From NCBI GenBank assembly GCA_903851415.1, contig CAINOE010000105.1, positions 121,803-185,802 of the forward strand: a stretch of 64,000 bases of DNA, given 5' to 3'. Below are positions 25,471-33,267 of the stretch, piece by piece. The notes under the pieces were generated by a model. The model made no database searches. It was not told the origin of the DNA and saw only the letters and a program-made list of their open reading frames with translations. The DNA is from an uncultured Rhodopila sp. (GTDB taxonomy: Bacteria > Pseudomonadota > Alphaproteobacteria > Acetobacterales > Acetobacteraceae). Position 1 is the first letter of the stretch; the number at the start of each line of letters is the position of its first letter. Both the position numbers and the translations under genes were made by a program.

Positions 25471-26814
25471 TCAACGCCCCGCCCGCACCCCCAGCAGCGA
25501 CCGCCGCCGCGCCGGAGCGCTCGGGATCGGCATGAACGCCCGTACCGTGTTCCTGACCTTGTGCGAGAAGATCACGGAAAACCCCTCGTCCATGTTGCGC
25601 AGATCCTGCGGCAGCATGCGCGGCACCGGCTGGTAGCTCACAGTGCCGCCCTGGAACTGAGTGATCGGCGCACCCGGCGCCGAACGGCCCCGGGCCTCCA
25701 GCTCCAGCGCCGTCAGGCCGGTGCGCTGACTGAGATACTCCGCCGTCACCAGATCCTGCGGCGCAAACGACTGCACCACGCCGCACGAACTGATGAAGCT
25801 TTCAAAGCCGTCGCCGTACAGGCTTCGGAGCTGCGCCAGGTCCTGCCACACCGTCCACAGCTTCACGCCGCATGCGCGCAGCATCGCCAGGTTGTTTTCG
25901 ACGATCGGGAAGCCGCCGCGCGCGATGGCCGGATAGGCGTCGAGCATCAGCATGACCGGCACCTTGGCTGCCTGGCCGTCGCGGATCAGCGACTGGACGA
26001 TGCTGGCGAGCATCACCCTCAGCCACGCCGCATGCGTGCCGAGCCGCCGCGCCGGCAGCACCAAAAACACCGCCGCCGGCACCTCCTTCAGCATCGCCAG
26101 GCCGATCGGCGTGGTGACGGAGAGGTCTGTTTGGATGGGGCGGCTGCCGATCCAGCTTGTCTGCGCCAAAACCGACAACAGGATGCGATCCACATCGCCG
26201 CCAGCCGATCGGCTGAAGGGAGCCGCGCTGACCGATAATTCCGGCCAGCCATGCTCCTCCCCGGCCGCAACCAGGGCGTCGGCCAGAGTGTGAAACGGGG
26301 CCTGGCCGAGGCATTCGCGGACATGCGCCAGGCTGCCGCCATCGGCCCGGGTCAGCCGGGAATACATGATCAACGCCGTCAGCAGTTCCCGGTTCGGCGC
26401 CGAGCCGCCGGGCCTGGCGTCATCATCGCGGATCAGCGCCGCGGCGATGTCCCGCGCATCATCGGGAAATTCCGGCGACCCCGGGTCCAGCGCCGCCACC
26501 GGGTTGAAACCGTGGCTCGGAATGCCGTTCACCGCGAACGGATTGAGGAAAATCGTCTGCCCCAGCTCCGGGTCACGGCGCCGGGCGCACAGCGCGGACA
26601 GCTCGCCGTTCGGGTCCACGATGACCAGCGACCAGCCACGCAGCCCCAGCACGTTCGGCTCCAGCAGGCGCCGGTTGATGCCCGAGCCGGCCGGACCGAG
26701 GCTCATCAAATGCCGATCGCCGACGTATTGGATGACGGGGGCGGAGGTTGGCGGGGCGCCTTCGGTGCGGTCCGTGCCGTAGCCGAAATAGACCCCGCCG
26801 TTGGTGTCCCACAC
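25471..26814 (-). CDS. VirD4/TraG-like coupling-protein ATPase domain with degenerate nucleotide site
   Basis: 447 residues, aligning with the cytoplasmic ATPase domain of VirD4/TraG coupling proteins. Characteristic blocks: YVGDRHLMSLGPAGSGINRR, SLVIVDPNGELSALCARRR, LNPF, then LKEVPAAVFLVLPARRL, VPVMLMLDAYPAIARGG, and KLWTVWQDLAQLRSLYG. Key residues have changed: Walker A ends GPAGSGIN where the family has GxxxSGKx, the IDPKGE motif reads VDPNGE, and Walker B LLDEF reads MLDAY. ATP hydrolysis is therefore unlikely. The normal N-terminal membrane helices are missing, but the gene four bases upstream encodes a two- to three-helix membrane protein. GTG start. No relaxase, VirB or Tra gene lies nearby, so a conjugation role is not supported. 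Confidence 0.82.
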   Translation of the reverse strand: MWDTNGGVYFGYGTDRTEGAPPTSAPVIQYVGDRHLMSLGPAGSGINRRLLEPNVLGLRGWSLVIVDPNGELSALCARRRDPELGQTIFLNPFAVNGIPSHGFNPVAALDPGSPEFPDDARDIAAALIRDDDARPGGSAPNRELLTALIMYSRLTRADGGSLAHVRECLGQAPFHTLADALVAAGEEHGWPELSVSAAPFSRSAGGDVDRILLSVLAQTSWIGSRPIQTDLSVTTPIGLAMLKEVPAAVFLVLPARRLGTHAAWLRVMLASIVQSLIRDGQAAKVPVMLMLDAYPAIARGGFPIVENNLAMLRACGVKLWTVWQDLAQLRSLYGDGFESFISSCGVVQSFAPQDLVTAEYLSQRTGLTALELEARGRSAPGAPITQFQGGTVSYQPVPRMLPQDLRNMDEGFSVIFSHKVRNTVRAFMPIPSAPARRRSLLGVRAGR

Positions 26815-26818
26815 GGGA

Positions 26819-27493
26819 TCAGGACGCTTTCAGGCGCCGCTGCTTCGGGGCAACCAGCGGAGCGGCGCGCGTGCCCGGTCCGCTGGCGGCCATCTGCCGG
26901 GCCGCGTCCATCGGGTCCTCGAACATCGCATTCCATGGCATGTTAACGGGCCTCCGCGGCATCGTCGGCAGCAATTGCGCGCGCGCGCCTTTCATGTAGG
27001 GAAAGCCCAGCCGGTAGAGGATTTCCAGGGCGAGGAACTTTGCCCCGGACAGCGCGCAGCGGGCGGCCAGCCACGCCATCGCCAGGCAGAGCAGGCCCAG
27101 CAGCAGCAGCGAGAAACCTTCCGTCAGGTGCAGCGGGACGCCGGTCATGCCGGCCTTCCCGAGGGCGGCCGTCAGCGCGGTTTCCACCGGATGGATCCAG
27201 TTGTAGCCGAACGGCCCGCTCCAGGCGGCGAAGGCGAAGGCGGCCGAAAGCGCGCTCTTGACGACCAGGCCCTGGCGGCGCCGCACCGCGTGTTCCAGCT
27301 CGACGGTCTTTTTCTGTTCGTTGCCATCGACCTCGACCAGCACCCATTTGCCGTTGATTTCGACGGCGGTGAGGTTGGGTTTGTCCGGCCGCAAGGAGCG
27401 GCGGAAGTCGGGGAAGAAGCTGCCCTGGCGATAATGGATGGGACGCAGCTCGCCATTCTGGTCGATCAGGTAACGCGGTTTGCGCCGGAACAT
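26819..27493 (-). CDS. Membrane protein paired with the VirD4-like gene
   Basis: 224 residues. Residues 1-75 are soluble (RRKPRYLIDQNGELRPIHYRQ, then LTAVEINGKWVLVEVDGNEQ). Hydrophobic segments follow at about 78-97 (LVVKSALSAAFAFAAWSG) and 127-150 (FSLLLLGLLCLAMAWLAARCALSG), then a basic C-terminal tail of about 70 residues. No family recognised. The stop is four bases before the GTG of the VirD4-like gene, so the two are almost certainly translated together. The topology resembles the N-terminal membrane anchor of VirD4, suggesting a two-chain version of that architecture. ATG 27493 has a GGGAGG leader. Confidence 0.7.
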   Translation of the reverse strand: MFRRKPRYLIDQNGELRPIHYRQGSFFPDFRRSLRPDKPNLTAVEINGKWVLVEVDGNEQKKTVELEHAVRRRQGLVVKSALSAAFAFAAWSGPFGYNWIHPVETALTAALGKAGMTGVPLHLTEGFSLLLLGLLCLAMAWLAARCALSGAKFLALEILYRLGFPYMKGARAQLLPTMPRRPVNMPWNAMFEDPMDAARQMAASGPGTRAAPLVAPKQRRLKAS

Positions 27494-27858
27494 GGCAGGC
27501 CTCCCTGGGGAAGTGTCGGTCCGGACGGGGGCCGAGTCAATCGTTCCGCATGAGTGAGTGTCACGACGGGGCCGCGTTCCGGAGGCTTGGGACCTGGAAC
27601 GCGCGGCGGGGCTGCCGGTGCCCGTGTGCCGGGCCAGTTGTTGCTCTTTCAACGTCATGGCCCGGACGGGCCGGGCCATGACGAGTGGGGAGAATGGCGT
27701 GCCCGCGCCACCCGCTCTCCCGTTCCCCCATGCCTCCGCTTTATCGAATCCATGCCCCAACGGCATTTCCGCGACGCCCCTCGTTTCGCGAATATCCGTC
27801 CGCACCCGACAGGGGGCCGGCGCAACCGCCGCCGAACAGCACTGAAGGAATCGACATC
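27494..27858. other. Divergent promoter region of the buf-type operon
   Basis: 365 bases between the divergent starts. A REP-type palindrome (CGTCATGGCCCGGACGGGCC and its mate, 27655-27683) lies in the middle. The stretch CGTTTCGCGAATATCCGTCC (about 27780-27800) is a candidate for an ECF-type -10 region, but no matching -35 could be assigned with confidence. A GAAGGAATCGACATC leader precedes the bufA start. Confidence 0.45.
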
Positions 27859-28119
27859 ATGAAGACCTCCACCCTCGTTCACGCCGCCGTTTTCGCCGCC
27901 TTCGCCCTGCCGGTCGCCGCCTTCGCCGGACCGGCGCCGGAACCCGCCTTCAAGGCCGAGAAGTGCTACGGCATCGCCGCCGCCGCGGCCAATGACTGCC
28001 AGACCGCGACGCATTCCTGCGCCGGCAGCGCCACCCGCGCCTCCGACCCGGCGTCCTGGATCTACGTCCCGGCCGGCACCTGCGCGAAGATCGCAGGCGG
28101 CAAGCTGGCGGCGAAGTAA
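27859..28119 (+). CDS. bufA: DUF2282 bufferin-type small periplasmic protein (BufA)
   Basis: 86 residues: Sec signal peptide (about 1-23, ending LPVAAFAG) and a 60-residue mature part with four Cys in the family arrangement (KCYGIA, NDCQT, SCAG, GTCAKI), plus [10 protein letters not shown]. This is the DUF2282/BufA1 signature. Bufferins are ribosomally made peptides whose Cys are modified to thiooxazoles by the BufB-BufC enzyme pair, and they chelate copper in the periplasm (published family knowledge). First gene of a four-gene operon; 28 bases to bufB. Confidence 0.9.
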   Translation: MKTSTLVHAAVFAAFALPVAAFAGPAPEPAFKAEKCYGIAAAAANDCQTATHSCAGSATRASDPASWIYVPAGTCAKIAGGKLAAK

Positions 28120-28147
28120 GCACAACCCTCAATCGCGGACGGCGGCC

Positions 28148-29005
28148 ATGACCTTCAATTCCTCCCCCAACGACCAGCCGGCGCGGTGCGGCATCGGCCT
28201 GCGCACGCCGCATTTGGCGGAGGTCATGGGCCGCCGCCCGCACGTCGGCTGGCTCGAAGTCCATCCGGAGAACTACATGGGCGCCCCCGCCGCGGCGGAT
28301 GCGCTCGAACGTCTCCGCGCCGACTATCCGCTGTCGCTGCACGGCGTCGGCCTGTCGCTCGGCAGCGCCGGCGGCATCGACGCGGACCACCTCTCGCGCC
28401 TCAAGGCGCTGGCGCATCGGCTGCAGCCGTGCCGCGTCTCCGAGCACATGTCCTGGAGCGCGCATGGCGGCGCCTGGCTGAACGATCTCGTGCCGCTGCC
28501 CTACACCGCCGAATCGCTGGCGGCGATCAGCGCCAACGTCGATCGCATGCAAACCGCGCTCGGGCGGCAGATCCTGGTGGAGAACCCGTCCTCCTACCTC
28601 AGCTACCGCGACTCGACGATGCCGGAGGCGGCGTTTCTCGCCGAACTGGTCCGCCGCACCGGCTGCGGGATTTTGTGCGACGTCAACAACATCTATGTCA
28701 GCGCCCACAACCTCGGCCTGGATGCGCAGGACTACCTGGGCACGCTGCCCGCCGGTGCGATCGGGGAAATTCACCTCGCCGGCCACGCCCGCAACGAGAT
28801 CGACGGCCAGGTGCTGCTGATCGACGACCACGGCGGCCGGGTCATCGACCCGGTCTGGGCCTTGTACCGCCACGCGGTGGACCGGTTCGGTCCCGTCCCG
28901 GCGATGATCGAGTGGGATACCGCCCTGCCGCCGCTGGACGTGCTGCTCGACGAAGCCGCCCGGGCCGATGCCGTCACGGAGGTCCGCCATGCCCGCGCTG
29001 CCTGA
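28148..29005 (+). CDS. bufB: DUF692 multinuclear iron enzyme (BufB/MbnB family)
   Basis: 285 residues with the DUF692 metal-ligand blocks along a TIM barrel: GWLEVHPENYMG, LHGVGLSLGS, SEHMSWS, LVENPSSYLSY, CDVNNIYVSAHN, GEIHLAGHA, IDDHGG and MIEWDT. MbnB and its bufferin homologues are iron oxidases that convert Cys of the precursor to oxazolone/thiooxazole groups with a partner protein. ATG 28148 has GGCGGCC in front and begins the family match; a longer open frame upstream overlaps bufA. The stop overlaps bufC by 17 bases. Confidence 0.92.
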   Translation: MTFNSSPNDQPARCGIGLRTPHLAEVMGRRPHVGWLEVHPENYMGAPAAADALERLRADYPLSLHGVGLSLGSAGGIDADHLSRLKALAHRLQPCRVSEHMSWSAHGGAWLNDLVPLPYTAESLAAISANVDRMQTALGRQILVENPSSYLSYRDSTMPEAAFLAELVRRTGCGILCDVNNIYVSAHNLGLDAQDYLGTLPAGAIGEIHLAGHARNEIDGQVLLIDDHGGRVIDPVWALYRHAVDRFGPVPAMIEWDTALPPLDVLLDEAARADAVTEVRHARAA

Positions 29006-29774
29006 ATTGCAAAGATCGTTTGTTGACGCCATCGTCAGCGGCGATCCGTCCGGCCTGGCAGATGCCGTCATCGGCAACGGCTTCACCCCGGCGCAACGCA
29101 TCCAGGTCTATCGCAACAACACCTTCATCACCCTGACCGAGGCGCTCGCCGCCACCTATCCCGCCATCGTCCGGCTGGTCGATCGAAGCTTCTTCGACTT
29201 CGCGGCCGCGCAGTTCATCCCCGGCAACCTGCCCGACCGTCCTTGCCTGTTCGAGTATGGCGGCGGCTTTGCGGATTTTCTGGCCGGCTTCGCCCCGCTC
29301 GCGGACTATCCGTTCCTGCCCGGCGTCGCCCGCCTGGAATGGGCGGTCAACACCGCCTGGAACGCCCCCGCCCGCACGCCGCTGGCGTTCGACGCGCTCG
29401 CCCGGGCGGCCACCACCGCGGGCGAGACGCTGCGGCTGAGTCTCGATGCGCTGTATCTGGCGTCCGACTGGAACGTGGACGACATCTGGCAGGCCAACCG
29501 CGCCGGGGCTGATGGGGAGACGCTGCCCATCAGCCAGCCTGTCCGGCTGCAGATCCGCCGCGGCGGACCGGGGGTCATCGTCGAACGACTCGACCCCGCC
29601 ACCTGGTCGCTGCGCCAGCATCTCGCGCACGGCGAAACCCTCGGCGCCGCCGCCGCCGCGGCGTTCGCCGAAACCCCGGATTTCGACCTCGGCGCCGCCC
29701 TGCGCGCGCTGGCGGCCGAATCCCTGCCCGACGCCATCATTCCCCCACCGCAACCCAAGGAGCCAACGCCATGA
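28989..29774 (+). CDS. bufC: DUF2063 partner protein (BufC)
   Basis: 261 residues. The N-terminal DUF2063 domain (LQRSFVDAIVSGDPSG, GFTPAQRIQVYRNNTFITLT, EALAATYPAIVRLVD, RPCLFEYGGGFADFL) is followed by the C-terminal part found in BufC1 proteins. It is the recognition partner of the DUF692 enzyme, binding the precursor leader. ATG 28989 overlaps the end of bufB by 17 bases and its own stop overlaps the DoxX gene start (ATGA), so translation of all four genes is coupled. Confidence 0.9.
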   Translation: MPALPELQRSFVDAIVSGDPSGLADAVIGNGFTPAQRIQVYRNNTFITLTEALAATYPAIVRLVDRSFFDFAAAQFIPGNLPDRPCLFEYGGGFADFLAGFAPLADYPFLPGVARLEWAVNTAWNAPARTPLAFDALARAATTAGETLRLSLDALYLASDWNVDDIWQANRAGADGETLPISQPVRLQIRRGGPGVIVERLDPATWSLRQHLAHGETLGAAAAAAFAETPDFDLGAALRALAAESLPDAIIPPPQPKEPTP

Positions 29775-30208
29775 GAAACGTCTTTCTCCGCATCTACGGC
29801 CAACTCGACCGCGTGCCGCTCGATCTGCTGCTGCTCGCCGCGCGGATCGCCGCCGCTGTGGTGTTCTTCCGCTCCGGCCTGACCAAGATCGCGAGCTGGG
29901 ACACCACGATCGCGCTGTTCCGCGACGAATACGCGCTGCCGCTGATCCCGCCCGAGATCGCCGCGCCGCTGGCCGCGGCGAACGAACTCGGCATGTCCAC
30001 GCTGCTGGCGCTTGGCCTGTTCACCCGCGTCGCCACGCTGCCGCTGCTGGGGATGGTGTTTGTCATCCAGACCCTGGTCTATCCGGAGAACTGGCCCGAG
30101 CACCTGACCTGGGCGACGTTGCTGCTGCTGGTGCTGACCCGCGGTCCCGGTGTTGTTTCCCTTGATGCGCTGCTAAGCTATGGGCTGTTCCGCCGCCAGG
30201 CGGCGTGA
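29771..30208 (+). CDS. DoxX family membrane protein of the buf operon
   Basis: 145 residues with four membrane helices; LAARIAAAVVFFRSGLTKIASWD is the DoxX hallmark (Arg-x-x-x...F.xSGxxKI). Residues 100-125 (TLPLLGMVFVIQTLVYPENW, then HLTWATLLLLVLTRGPG) complete the family pattern. DoxX proteins commonly form the fourth gene of bufABC operons and may feed or remove electrons at the inner membrane; the exact role is unproven. Start overlaps the bufC stop. Confidence 0.9.
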   Translation: MRNVFLRIYGQLDRVPLDLLLLAARIAAAVVFFRSGLTKIASWDTTIALFRDEYALPLIPPEIAAPLAAANELGMSTLLALGLFTRVATLPLLGMVFVIQTLVYPENWPEHLTWATLLLLVLTRGPGVVSLDALLSYGLFRRQAA

Positions 30209-30223
30209 GGCAAGGACCGGGCG

Positions 30224-30865
30224 ATGACGCTGCACGACAAACTGGACGCCCAGCGCGACCGCAGCGCCGCCAACCCGGTCTGGCGAGCCACCTACGAAGC
30301 CACCGTTGCCGAACTGGGCCGCTCCGGTTTCCTCGACATGGCGTTGCGGGCGGGGGCGCGGTTTCCCGATTTCCTGCTGCCCAGCGCGGCCGATCGGCTG
30401 GTCAGTTTGAGCGATTTGCTGGCGCGCGGTCCGCTGGCGGTGACCTTCATCCGCGGCCAGTGGTGCCCGTACTGCAACCTGACCCTGGCGGCGCTGGAAG
30501 AGTCGCTTCCCGATATCCGGGCCACCGGCGGCCAGCTTGTGGCGATCACCCCTGAGACCGGCGGACGCGCCCTGGCGGTTACGCAACAGCACAACCTGCA
30601 CTATGACGTGCTGGTCGATGTCGACAGTGGAGTCGGCCTGAACTGCGGCGTGGTCTTCCACGTCCCCGAACCCTATCGCAGCGCCATCGCCCGCGCCGGC
30701 ATCGATCTGGCCGATCGGCAGGGGAATGGAGGGGGGCTGCTGCCGGTGCCGGCGGTGTATGTGATCGACCGGACCGGACTGATCGTCCGCGACTTCATGG
30801 ACGTTGATTTCACCCGCCGCCCGGAACCGGCCGAAATCGTCGAGGCGTTGCGCGCGTTGGGCTGA
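30224..30865 (+). CDS. Peroxiredoxin-like protein (AhpC/TSA type)
   Basis: 213 residues with the thioredoxin-fold segment LAVTFIRGQWCPYCNLTLAALEESLPDIRATGGQLVAITPE; the active-site pair is CPYC (peroxidatic Cys plus a nearby Cys). The DFLLPSAADRLVSLSDLL lead-in and PAVYVIDRTGLIVRDFMDVDFTRRPEP ending match AhpC/TSA family proteins that reduce peroxides. The N-terminal 35 residues are a helical extension. No signal peptide, so cytoplasmic. It follows the DoxX gene after 15 bases and probably belongs to the same transcript, which would fit copper or oxidative stress. Confidence 0.85.
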   Translation: MTLHDKLDAQRDRSAANPVWRATYEATVAELGRSGFLDMALRAGARFPDFLLPSAADRLVSLSDLLARGPLAVTFIRGQWCPYCNLTLAALEESLPDIRATGGQLVAITPETGGRALAVTQQHNLHYDVLVDVDSGVGLNCGVVFHVPEPYRSAIARAGIDLADRQGNGGGLLPVPAVYVIDRTGLIVRDFMDVDFTRRPEPAEIVEALRALG

Positions 30866-30905
30866 AGCTATACAGGCGGCGAACCGATCCGGAAGGGGTC
30901 CCGCA

Positions 30906-31772
30906 TTGGAGCTGCAGCAGGTCCGATACTTTCTTGCGCTTTGCCGCACGCTCAACTTCACGCGCGCCGCGGAGTGCTGCAACGTCACCCAGCCTGCGCT
31001 GACGCGCGCGATCCAGCGGCTGGAGGATGAACTCGGCGGCCCGCTGCTGTATCGCGAACGCAGCCTGACGCAGCTCACGCCGCTCGGCCGGGCGATGATG
31101 CCGCATCTGGAGGCGATGGTGCGCGCGGCTGAGACGGTCAGCCAGGCCGCCGCCGCGCTGCGCCGGCAGACCCCGCTGCTGCGCGTGGGCCTGGTCGATG
31201 GCCTGTCCGCCAGCCTGATCGCCGGGTCGCTGGCGGAGCTGGAGCGGCGGTTTCCCGGGCTGGAGCTGCATTTGCAATCGGATGACCAAAAGCCGCTGAT
31301 CGAGTTGCTGCTGCAGGGCGAGTCGGATGCGGCTTTGCTGATCGACGACGGCGATCTGCCGGAGCGGCTGGACCGCTGGAAGCTGCTGCACGAAGGCTGC
31401 CACGCGGTGTTCCGCCAGGGTCATGCGTTCGAGCATGAACCTTGCGTGAAACTTCCCGCGCTGGCGGCGGAAACGGTGGTCCGCGGCGACGGCTGGGGCA
31501 GCGCATGGACGCGGCTGTGCGACGATAACCACCGTTTGCGCGCTGCATCCTGGGACCAGGCGCAGCACATGGCGGCCGTCGGGCTGGGCGTTGCGCTGCT
31601 GCCCCGGCATGTCGCCGTGCTGCCGGGACTGCTGGCCCGCCCGGTGCCGGAGGCCGGCGACATGCGCGCGATCGTGCTGGTGGCGGTGAACGGGCGGATG
31701 TATTCTCCGCCGCTGGACGGGTTCCTGAAGCTCAACCGCGCCAGGGGGTTTGCCGCCGCGCTGGCGGCGTGA
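30906..31772 (+). CDS. LysR-type transcriptional regulator
   Basis: 288 residues from a TTG start (LELQQVRYFLALCRTLNFTR), preceded by AAGGGG; there is no ATG in frame that gives the normal N-terminus. The winged helix-turn-helix is complete (AAECCNVTQPALTRAIQRLE, then DELGGPLLYRERSLTQLTPLG), and the C-terminal co-inducer domain runs to the end. It follows the peroxiredoxin gene after 40 bases on the same strand. OxyR-type Cys are not arranged as in OxyR (GWGSAWTRLCDD only), so an oxidant-sensing role is not established. Confidence 0.87.
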   Translation: MELQQVRYFLALCRTLNFTRAAECCNVTQPALTRAIQRLEDELGGPLLYRERSLTQLTPLGRAMMPHLEAMVRAAETVSQAAAALRRQTPLLRVGLVDGLSASLIAGSLAELERRFPGLELHLQSDDQKPLIELLLQGESDAALLIDDGDLPERLDRWKLLHEGCHAVFRQGHAFEHEPCVKLPALAAETVVRGDGWGSAWTRLCDDNHRLRAASWDQAQHMAAVGLGVALLPRHVAVLPGLLARPVPEAGDMRAIVLVAVNGRMYSPPLDGFLKLNRARGFAAALAA

Positions 31773-31831
31773 ACCGGCCGGGATCCTGCGGTATTGTCAT
31801 GGCCGCGACGAGACGATGAGGGGATGACGCC

Positions 31832-32323
31832 ATGGCGATCTTCTTCACCGCCGACACGCATTTCAATCACGCGGGCGCGCTGGCTTTGTACCGCCGGCCG
31901 TTCGCCTCCGTGGCGGAGATGAACGCGGCGATGATCGCGCGCTGGAACCGGACGGTCGGGCCGGACGACGAGGTCTGGCATCTCGGCGACTTTGCGCTGA
32001 AGACCGCCGCGGCGGATGCGGCGGCCCTGCTGCGCGCGCTGAACGGCCGCAAGCATTTGGTACAAGGAAATAACGACACGCCGGAGATCGCCGTACTGCC
32101 GGAATGGTCCAGCAGCCAGGCCTATGTCGAGATCGAAGCCGAAGGACGGCGGGTCGTGCTGTGTCATTTCGCTTTCCGCACCTGGAACGGCATGAAGAAG
32201 GGGGCGCTGAACCTGCACGGGCACAGTCACGGACGGCTGAAGCCGTTGCCCCGGCAAGCCGATGTCGGCGTGGATGTCAGGGATTTTCGCCCGGTCCGGT
32301 TGGCGGAACTGAGGGATGACTGA
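31832..32323 (+). CDS. Metallophosphoesterase family protein
   Basis: 163 residues with a complete calcineurin-like metal site: FFTADTHFNH (Asp, His), VWHLGDFAL (Asp), LVQGNND (Asn), CHFAFRTWNG and HGHSHG (three His). The compact size matches the small cytosolic phosphoesterases such as YfcE-like or phage-type enzymes. Substrate unknown. ATG 31832 is preceded by GAGGGGATGACGCC. It is the last gene of the rightward run that began with bufA. Confidence 0.85.
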   Translation: MAIFFTADTHFNHAGALALYRRPFASVAEMNAAMIARWNRTVGPDDEVWHLGDFALKTAAADAAALLRALNGRKHLVQGNNDTPEIAVLPEWSSSQAYVEIEAEGRRVVLCHFAFRTWNGMKKGALNLHGHSHGRLKPLPRQADVGVDVRDFRPVRLAELRDD

Positions 32324-32785
32324 TACGGACCCGGCGGTTTGCCGGCTTATGCCCGCCCGCAACGATGTCGAAACTCCGGCGGTCTTTCTTTGCTACGAAA
32401 ATGGAGAGGGAGGCCGGCTTTCGGCGACAGGCGAGGTTTCAATATCGCATTTTAACACGGAGGAAGAACGAGGGCCACGGAGGCTCAGTGCCGGACCATC
32501 GGCAGGGAGTCTCGAAAAGCGCGCCAGTCCAAAGCACCCCGACTGCCGCGCTGCCATGCCGGGGCGTAACGTAGCAGCGCGATCCACTTTTCTCCGCGGT
32601 TCTCGTCCTTCTTCCGTGTTGAAATGGGGTGGACCGGAACCCGCCTTCTCATCCCGGGGCGCACGGCAAATGACACCGCCGTGCCGGCCGCATTGCGCCC
32701 GCGGGGTCTGCTCCCGCCATGACGTTGGTGCCCGACAGTGAATCATTGCGCCGATCGGTATGATATCTCCGGCGGAATCTTCACA
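32324..32785. other. Intergenic region with a long inverted repeat
   Basis: 462 bases between the phosphoesterase stop and a convergent small gene. Most of it is the inverted repeat at 32451-32623. The remainder shows no recognisable coding frame or terminator with a T-run. Confidence 0.5.
32451..32623. repeat. Long inverted repeat (stem element, about 30-bp arms)
   Basis: Left arm TTAACACGGAGGAAGAACGA followed by GGGCCACGGA (32452-32482); right arm, read on the minus strand, TTCAACACGGAAGAAGGACG followed by AGAACCGCGGA (32592-32622). A single left-type arm recurs at about 2117-2148. The 110-base interior has no coding character. Whether it is a mobile stem element or a folded RNA region cannot be told from two copies. 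Confidence 0.6.
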
Positions 32786-33022
32786 TCACTCGCACAGGCA
32801 GCCGTCCGTCGGCCCGGATTCATGGCGCACCAGATGATGGTCGATCCATTCCGCCACCAGGCGGCGAGCCTCGCTTAACGACGCCTCCGGATGATGAATG
32901 CGATACAGCGCGGTGCAGGCCTGGAACGCCGACATATCGTCGGTGCCGACCAGCCGGAGTTCGCTGTAGGCGGTGACGACGGCACGCTCGCAGCGGCGAC
33001 CGATTTGGCTTTCCTGCGGCAT
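32786..33022 (-). CDS. Small hypothetical protein
   Basis: 78 residues, helical and acidic (YSELRLVGTDDMSAFQACTA, LYRIHHPEASLSEARRLVAEW), ending HESGPTDGCLCE with a Cys pair three residues from the end. No family recognised. ATG 33022 has AAGGAACGGG in front of it on the minus strand. The codon pattern is that of this genome, which supports a real gene. Divergent from the ABC-F gene. Confidence 0.55.
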   Translation of the reverse strand: MPQESQIGRRCERAVVTAYSELRLVGTDDMSAFQACTALYRIHHPEASLSEARRLVAEWIDHHLVRHESGPTDGCLCE

Positions 33023-33175
33023 GGCTCGACCCGTTCCTTCAGTTGCGACTCATTCTCATAACCCGCGTACTTTAATCAACCTCGTATCGAACAGCAAGCG
33101 TCACGGCCGGCGGCAATCGAGATAGCGCGGCGATGTTGCGCCGGGGCCGCGGCCGCCCGACACCCGGATCGGACA

Positions 33176-33214
33176 CCCAAATGGGAGGCCCAAATGGGAT
33201 GCCCAAATGGGATG
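33176..33214. repeat. Three tandem 13-bp repeats upstream of the ABC-F gene
   Basis: CCCAAATGGGAKG repeated at 33176, 33189 and 33202 (the second and third copies are identical). Each unit is itself nearly palindromic. The block lies 54-92 bases before the ABC-F start, where leader-mediated or operator control of such genes would be expected. No other copy was noticed. Confidence 0.6.
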
Positions 33215-33267
33215 CATCGCCTCGAACGCGCTTTTCACGCCGGCCCGTCACGGGCTACACCCGCTTC

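Noticed and set aside
25471..27493. Conjugation or T4SS locus
   Set aside because: Only the VirD4-like pair is present; no relaxase, VirB/Tra genes or oriT-like sequence nearby, and the ATPase motifs are degenerate.
33176..33214. CRISPR array
   Set aside because: Units are 13 bp with no spacers; a simple tandem repeat.
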